Origin: Antennarius striatus
Taxonomy: Eukaryota > Chordata > Actinopteri > Lophiiformes > Antennariidae
DNA: 64,000 bases
Direction of reading: 5' to 3'
NCBI RefSeq assembly: GCF_040054535.1
Contig: NC_090783.1
Span: 6,282,001 to 6,346,000, forward strand
Numbering within the stretch: position 1 is the first letter of the stretch; each line of letters starts with the position of its first letter. Both the position numbers and the translations under genes were made by a program. The notes beneath the pieces are model-generated. The model made no database searches. It had not been told where the DNA came from and saw only the letters and a program-made list of their open reading frames with translations. Of this stretch, positions 60,545 to 64,000 are shown one piece after another.

Positions 60545-63500
60545 TGTACAGTATACATATCTTGGCCTGTGTGTATAGTCACTGTGTTGGATGCTGAGAG
60601 TTCTAAATATAAAGAATGAAATATTCTAAGGAACTACACTGATATAAACCCACGCTTAAAATATACAAAGAGGTCCATCTCTGTGACTTCTCTGTGCACC
60701 GACATCACAGGTTTGGGGACAATGGAGCATTGTGTGGCAGTAATTCAACCCACTGGTCGGCTGTAACACTGATAGCGAGTGATCACAGAATATGATGTCA
60801 TCACAGCTGCTTGTTGGAACAACAAAGAAGTACCTTTTAAGATGGGCAGATCTGAAGTCAGATTAAAGCCAGAAGGGAACTCCTAGATTGAGGAGCCCTA
60901 AATAATACACACAGGGTCACAGTGATTACATGGCACTGTTGACAGAATCTCTCAGAAGATGTGGGCTAGAACTTGGGTCAGAGGTCAAAAGTATTCCGAG
61001 CATTTATATCTGATTGCAGCATTAAATTTACTTATTAAATTTGAACCCCTCTCTGCATTGAATGTATTTGTCGGTTTAAACACTCAGGTTTAGACTCTAG
61101 CAACTTTGAGTGAGAAATAATGTGATATGAAATGCTCGACTATCCAAAGATGAAGCTGGGGCAGCAGAAACAGGATCTGAATATTTATTACCACATAAAG
61201 TTGATATATCAAGTTTATAGGCAAACATGCAGTCATATTTATGCACATTTGTTAAGCAACAATTTTAATATTCAGATATTTGTTTGAGTTTCTATATCTC
61301 AAAATGGCACTAAACTAAACCTTTGCAAAGAGCAGAGTTACAAGCAGTTTTTACTGTATCTATAATGTACCTACATGGAGAGACACTAACACATTAATTT
61401 AGAAAACCGTTAATAAAAAATTGACATTAGATGCTTGAATATCTACTGATACAGCTACTGGAAAACACAAACCCTTAAAGTGCTGACTGGACTCACACAA
61501 ACAGGCCTGCATGCTGTTGTAATGACGGCAGACGTTTTAATGCAGCGTTTCACAGTGAAACTTGTTCATGTCAGCCAGGCATAGCATCTATACCATGCTC
61601 ACATTGCTTTTTTTTTTTTTTTTTGGCAGGGCTGGCTTCAATTAGAACACCATTACTGTCAAAACCAATCAACACTCGTCATGGGGATCTCACCATGAAT
61701 AATTAAGCTTACATTTATCTGTGCTGTCCATACAGAGCTGGGCTCTAAGTATGTCATTAAAATCCCACACATGTTATTATCTAATTTTCTGGTTTACCAA
61801 CTTGATTCAGTGGAATATTTGAAAAAAAAAATTACAGTTTATCATGAGAACATGATATTTATAGTTTATATTGGTCAGGCACATCATAAATCTCATTTGA
61901 AGAGTTGGCCACAAGTTGACAGACTATTGGCCCCACAGCATACTGCTCTGCAGAAATACGTACCTGGAGCCTGTTATTCATGGTTCATACTGGTCTGCAC
62001 CACAGACTCAAATTTTCTTTTCAAATATGTCAGCCTCAGCATAGACAGCTATATTCAGTCCTGCCTCTCCACACGTCATTTTGCAGTGGCTACGGTGTTA
62101 AAGACCAGGGGAAATAAATAAGCCTGGTTTATTTGCGCAGAAATACCTGTGCTCTAATGTCTTCTGTTGTACCTCTTTATAATACATGATCATAAGGAAT
62201 GTCAAAGCTGCCTTTTGTCTCCAATCTACTGTATGCTACGAAGCTTCACAAGGCAGGTATACCCATCTTTAAAGACTTCAAATAGCAGCGGTTGCAGCGA
62301 CAATGCGCCTCTGTGTCGCCTCTTCCCACAGCCCGAGGCAAAAAGGGCATCGTTTGATTTGGAGGCGGGAGTGGCCTTCCGCGCCTCTGATTACCAGAAC
62401 CATGTATGCTTTTATGTGGTCATTATTCCGCCAGAGAACTGTCGCTGTTATCGATTAAATAATCGGAGTCATTTAAAAGCAGAAACAGGGTGCATTCATG
62501 TTCTCAACTGATGGTTCGACCCTTTCGGAAATGGTCTAATCCATCTTCCTGGGAATTTAGAGGATAGGAACAATTATCTTCAAGCAACACGTCCTGTCTT
62601 GAAACGCTGTGCCAACGGCTCGCTACGGCCTCCAGTTCATCCTCCTGGAATGTGCGGTTGGAAGTTATGAGAGCACTTTCTGGACTTTTGATTAAAGTGA
62701 TGATGTTAACGATCCAGAACAGAGCTGCAGGACGTGCACTCTATGTACTCTAGGCTTTGCCGGAACAATGAACCATTTTGATTTCAGAGGAAGTTATTCA
62801 GTGGCTTTAATTTCACTGGCTCAAAAACTAAAGGAGTTATAGAACAGAACATTGAGAACTTTTCTACCTTCCTTTATGCTTGGTTAAAGCCCGCAAATTT
62901 AAATGCTGTGATTAATGAGCATTCACATGTGGCAGAAATGATCTAATCGTAATTCACACAAAATTAATGACCAAGAAAAGTAACTTTGCCAACTGCTATT
63001 GTTTTAATTAAGCACTTTGAAGTCTTGGTATTACAGCCGTAACACCCATATGTTATTACGTTTGATGTTTGATCATATGTATGTTTGAATTATTATAATA
63101 ACCATCTAAACATTACATGCTTTGGCATCCCAGTACATTTCTGATATGCCCACCGTAGTCATAACTGTCAGACTACATGGCAATGCTTTTTTTTTTTTTT
63201 TAAACAGTGTTGAGAATACATTCAAGCTCTTTAAGTGAAACACAAGCACAAGCAGTGATGACAGATTCCACATTAAACAGAAAACCAACTCTTTTCCAGT
63301 CTGTGCATCTGTGTTTTTTGGAGTGCCTTCTTTCTCCCGCTGTTTTTTGCATTTAAATGCATACATTCTGAACCTGCTACATCCAGCTGAACCTGCTTTA
63401 ATGTTTACTTTATCAAATATGACATGTGCAGTAAATAAAAGTTACGGGACACGTGACACTTAATCCTACCAATGAAGGATTTCTTTACAGTCTTTCCAAG

Positions 63501-64000
63501 GCTTGTCTTAAAACAGTACACAACTATGTATACTCTATACTAAAACAAATTATTGGTTCTGCCTCTTGTGTTGCATGCATTTCATTATGAAACACAAATA
63601 AGAACAATTTCACACAGAAAAGACTGAATAACAACATGGAAAAAAAATACCCACAAGAGTTTTGTTGAGTCAAGCTTTTTAAGACTCATACTAATTGAAC
63701 TCTTAATAGCCAGTTTGAGCAGAAGGTATGACTTCAAAGAGCGAATGCTTTAATGCTCATATGGACATGTGGGCATCGCTTTAGCCCAGACTTCAATCGG
63801 TCTACTAAATGTCTCAATAGGGAGGAATCGCTCTTAATGAGATGCTTTTCAGAATGGTTACCATGAAGACATGACAGTTTTGTCTCAGAAAAACACTAGT
63901 GATTATCTTCTAGTACATGTGAGACCCTCCAGTTTCTGGTGGATTGTCAGGACCTTTGATAATAAACACATACTTAGGTTGTATTTTATTTTGAAAGAGC
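53471..64000. other. Intergenic region, right part
   Basis: No gene is supported. The longest frames (for example 54784-55023 + and 62167-62511 +) have no recognisable domain and are not linked by splice sites. Notable content is a G/C-rich patch at 55330-55560, a C run at about 56188-56200, T runs near 56850-56866, 61611-61624 and 63187-63200, a (GT)n array at 60466-60543, and AT-rich DNA with several TAATTA/ATTAAT cores near 62880-63030. Confidence 0.5.
60466..60543. repeat. (GT)n microsatellite, about 39 units
   Basis: Uninterrupted GT dinucleotides over about 78 bases in the intergenic region. Confidence 0.97.

Noticed and set aside
62167-62511. 114-codon frame near the right edge
   Set aside because: I looked for a dkk2 or other cysteine-rich secreted domain because dkk2 is the next gene expected by synteny. 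The cysteine spacing does not fit and there is no signal peptide.

Overview
The window is vertebrate nuclear DNA, almost certainly from a teleost fish. The evidence is intron-split genes with GT-AG junctions, Rex3/RTE-type retrotransposon pieces, teleost-type MITEs, and long dinucleotide and tetranucleotide microsatellites. Nothing prokaryotic or viral was recognised.

Layout: the left 8 kb is the 3' end of a TCF/LEF gene on the + strand, best read as lef1: a microsatellite-rich last intron, one terminal exon and a long 3' UTR. Three minus-strand genes follow in tight series: hadh (10.06-13.20 kb, 8 exons, 309 aa), cyp2u1 (14.68-18.03 kb, 5 exons, 526 aa) and sgms2 (18.76-22.20 kb, 5 coding exons, 353 aa). 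A repeat-rich spacer (22.6-30.1 kb) carries a hAT-like MITE and a decayed RTE-type LINE that itself holds a short insertion. papss1 then runs on the + strand (30.49-42.36 kb, 12 exons, 624 aa). The last 20.7 kb (43.3-64 kb) has no gene I can support, only simple repeats, degraded dispersed repeats and a few structured non-coding patches.

As I recall it, human 4q25 carries the same five genes in the same order and relative orientations (LEF1, HADH, CYP2U1, SGMS2, PAPSS1), so this is an ancient vertebrate synteny block. The genes do not form one pathway. hadh does mitochondrial beta-oxidation, cyp2u1 is a fatty-acid hydroxylase, sgms2 makes sphingomyelin, papss1 makes the sulfate donor PAPS, and lef1 is a Wnt effector. 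The first three share a lipid theme, but I see no evidence of joint regulation beyond E-box-like sites near two of the promoters.

All exon coordinates were derived by hand from splice consensus, reading phase and remembered family sequences. Phases close exactly for hadh, cyp2u1, sgms2 and papss1. I found no undescribed system. The most unusual items are two separate perfect 17-bp short-loop inverted repeats, a nested transposon, and a LINE whose interrupting insertion is flanked by a 15-bp near-perfect target duplication.
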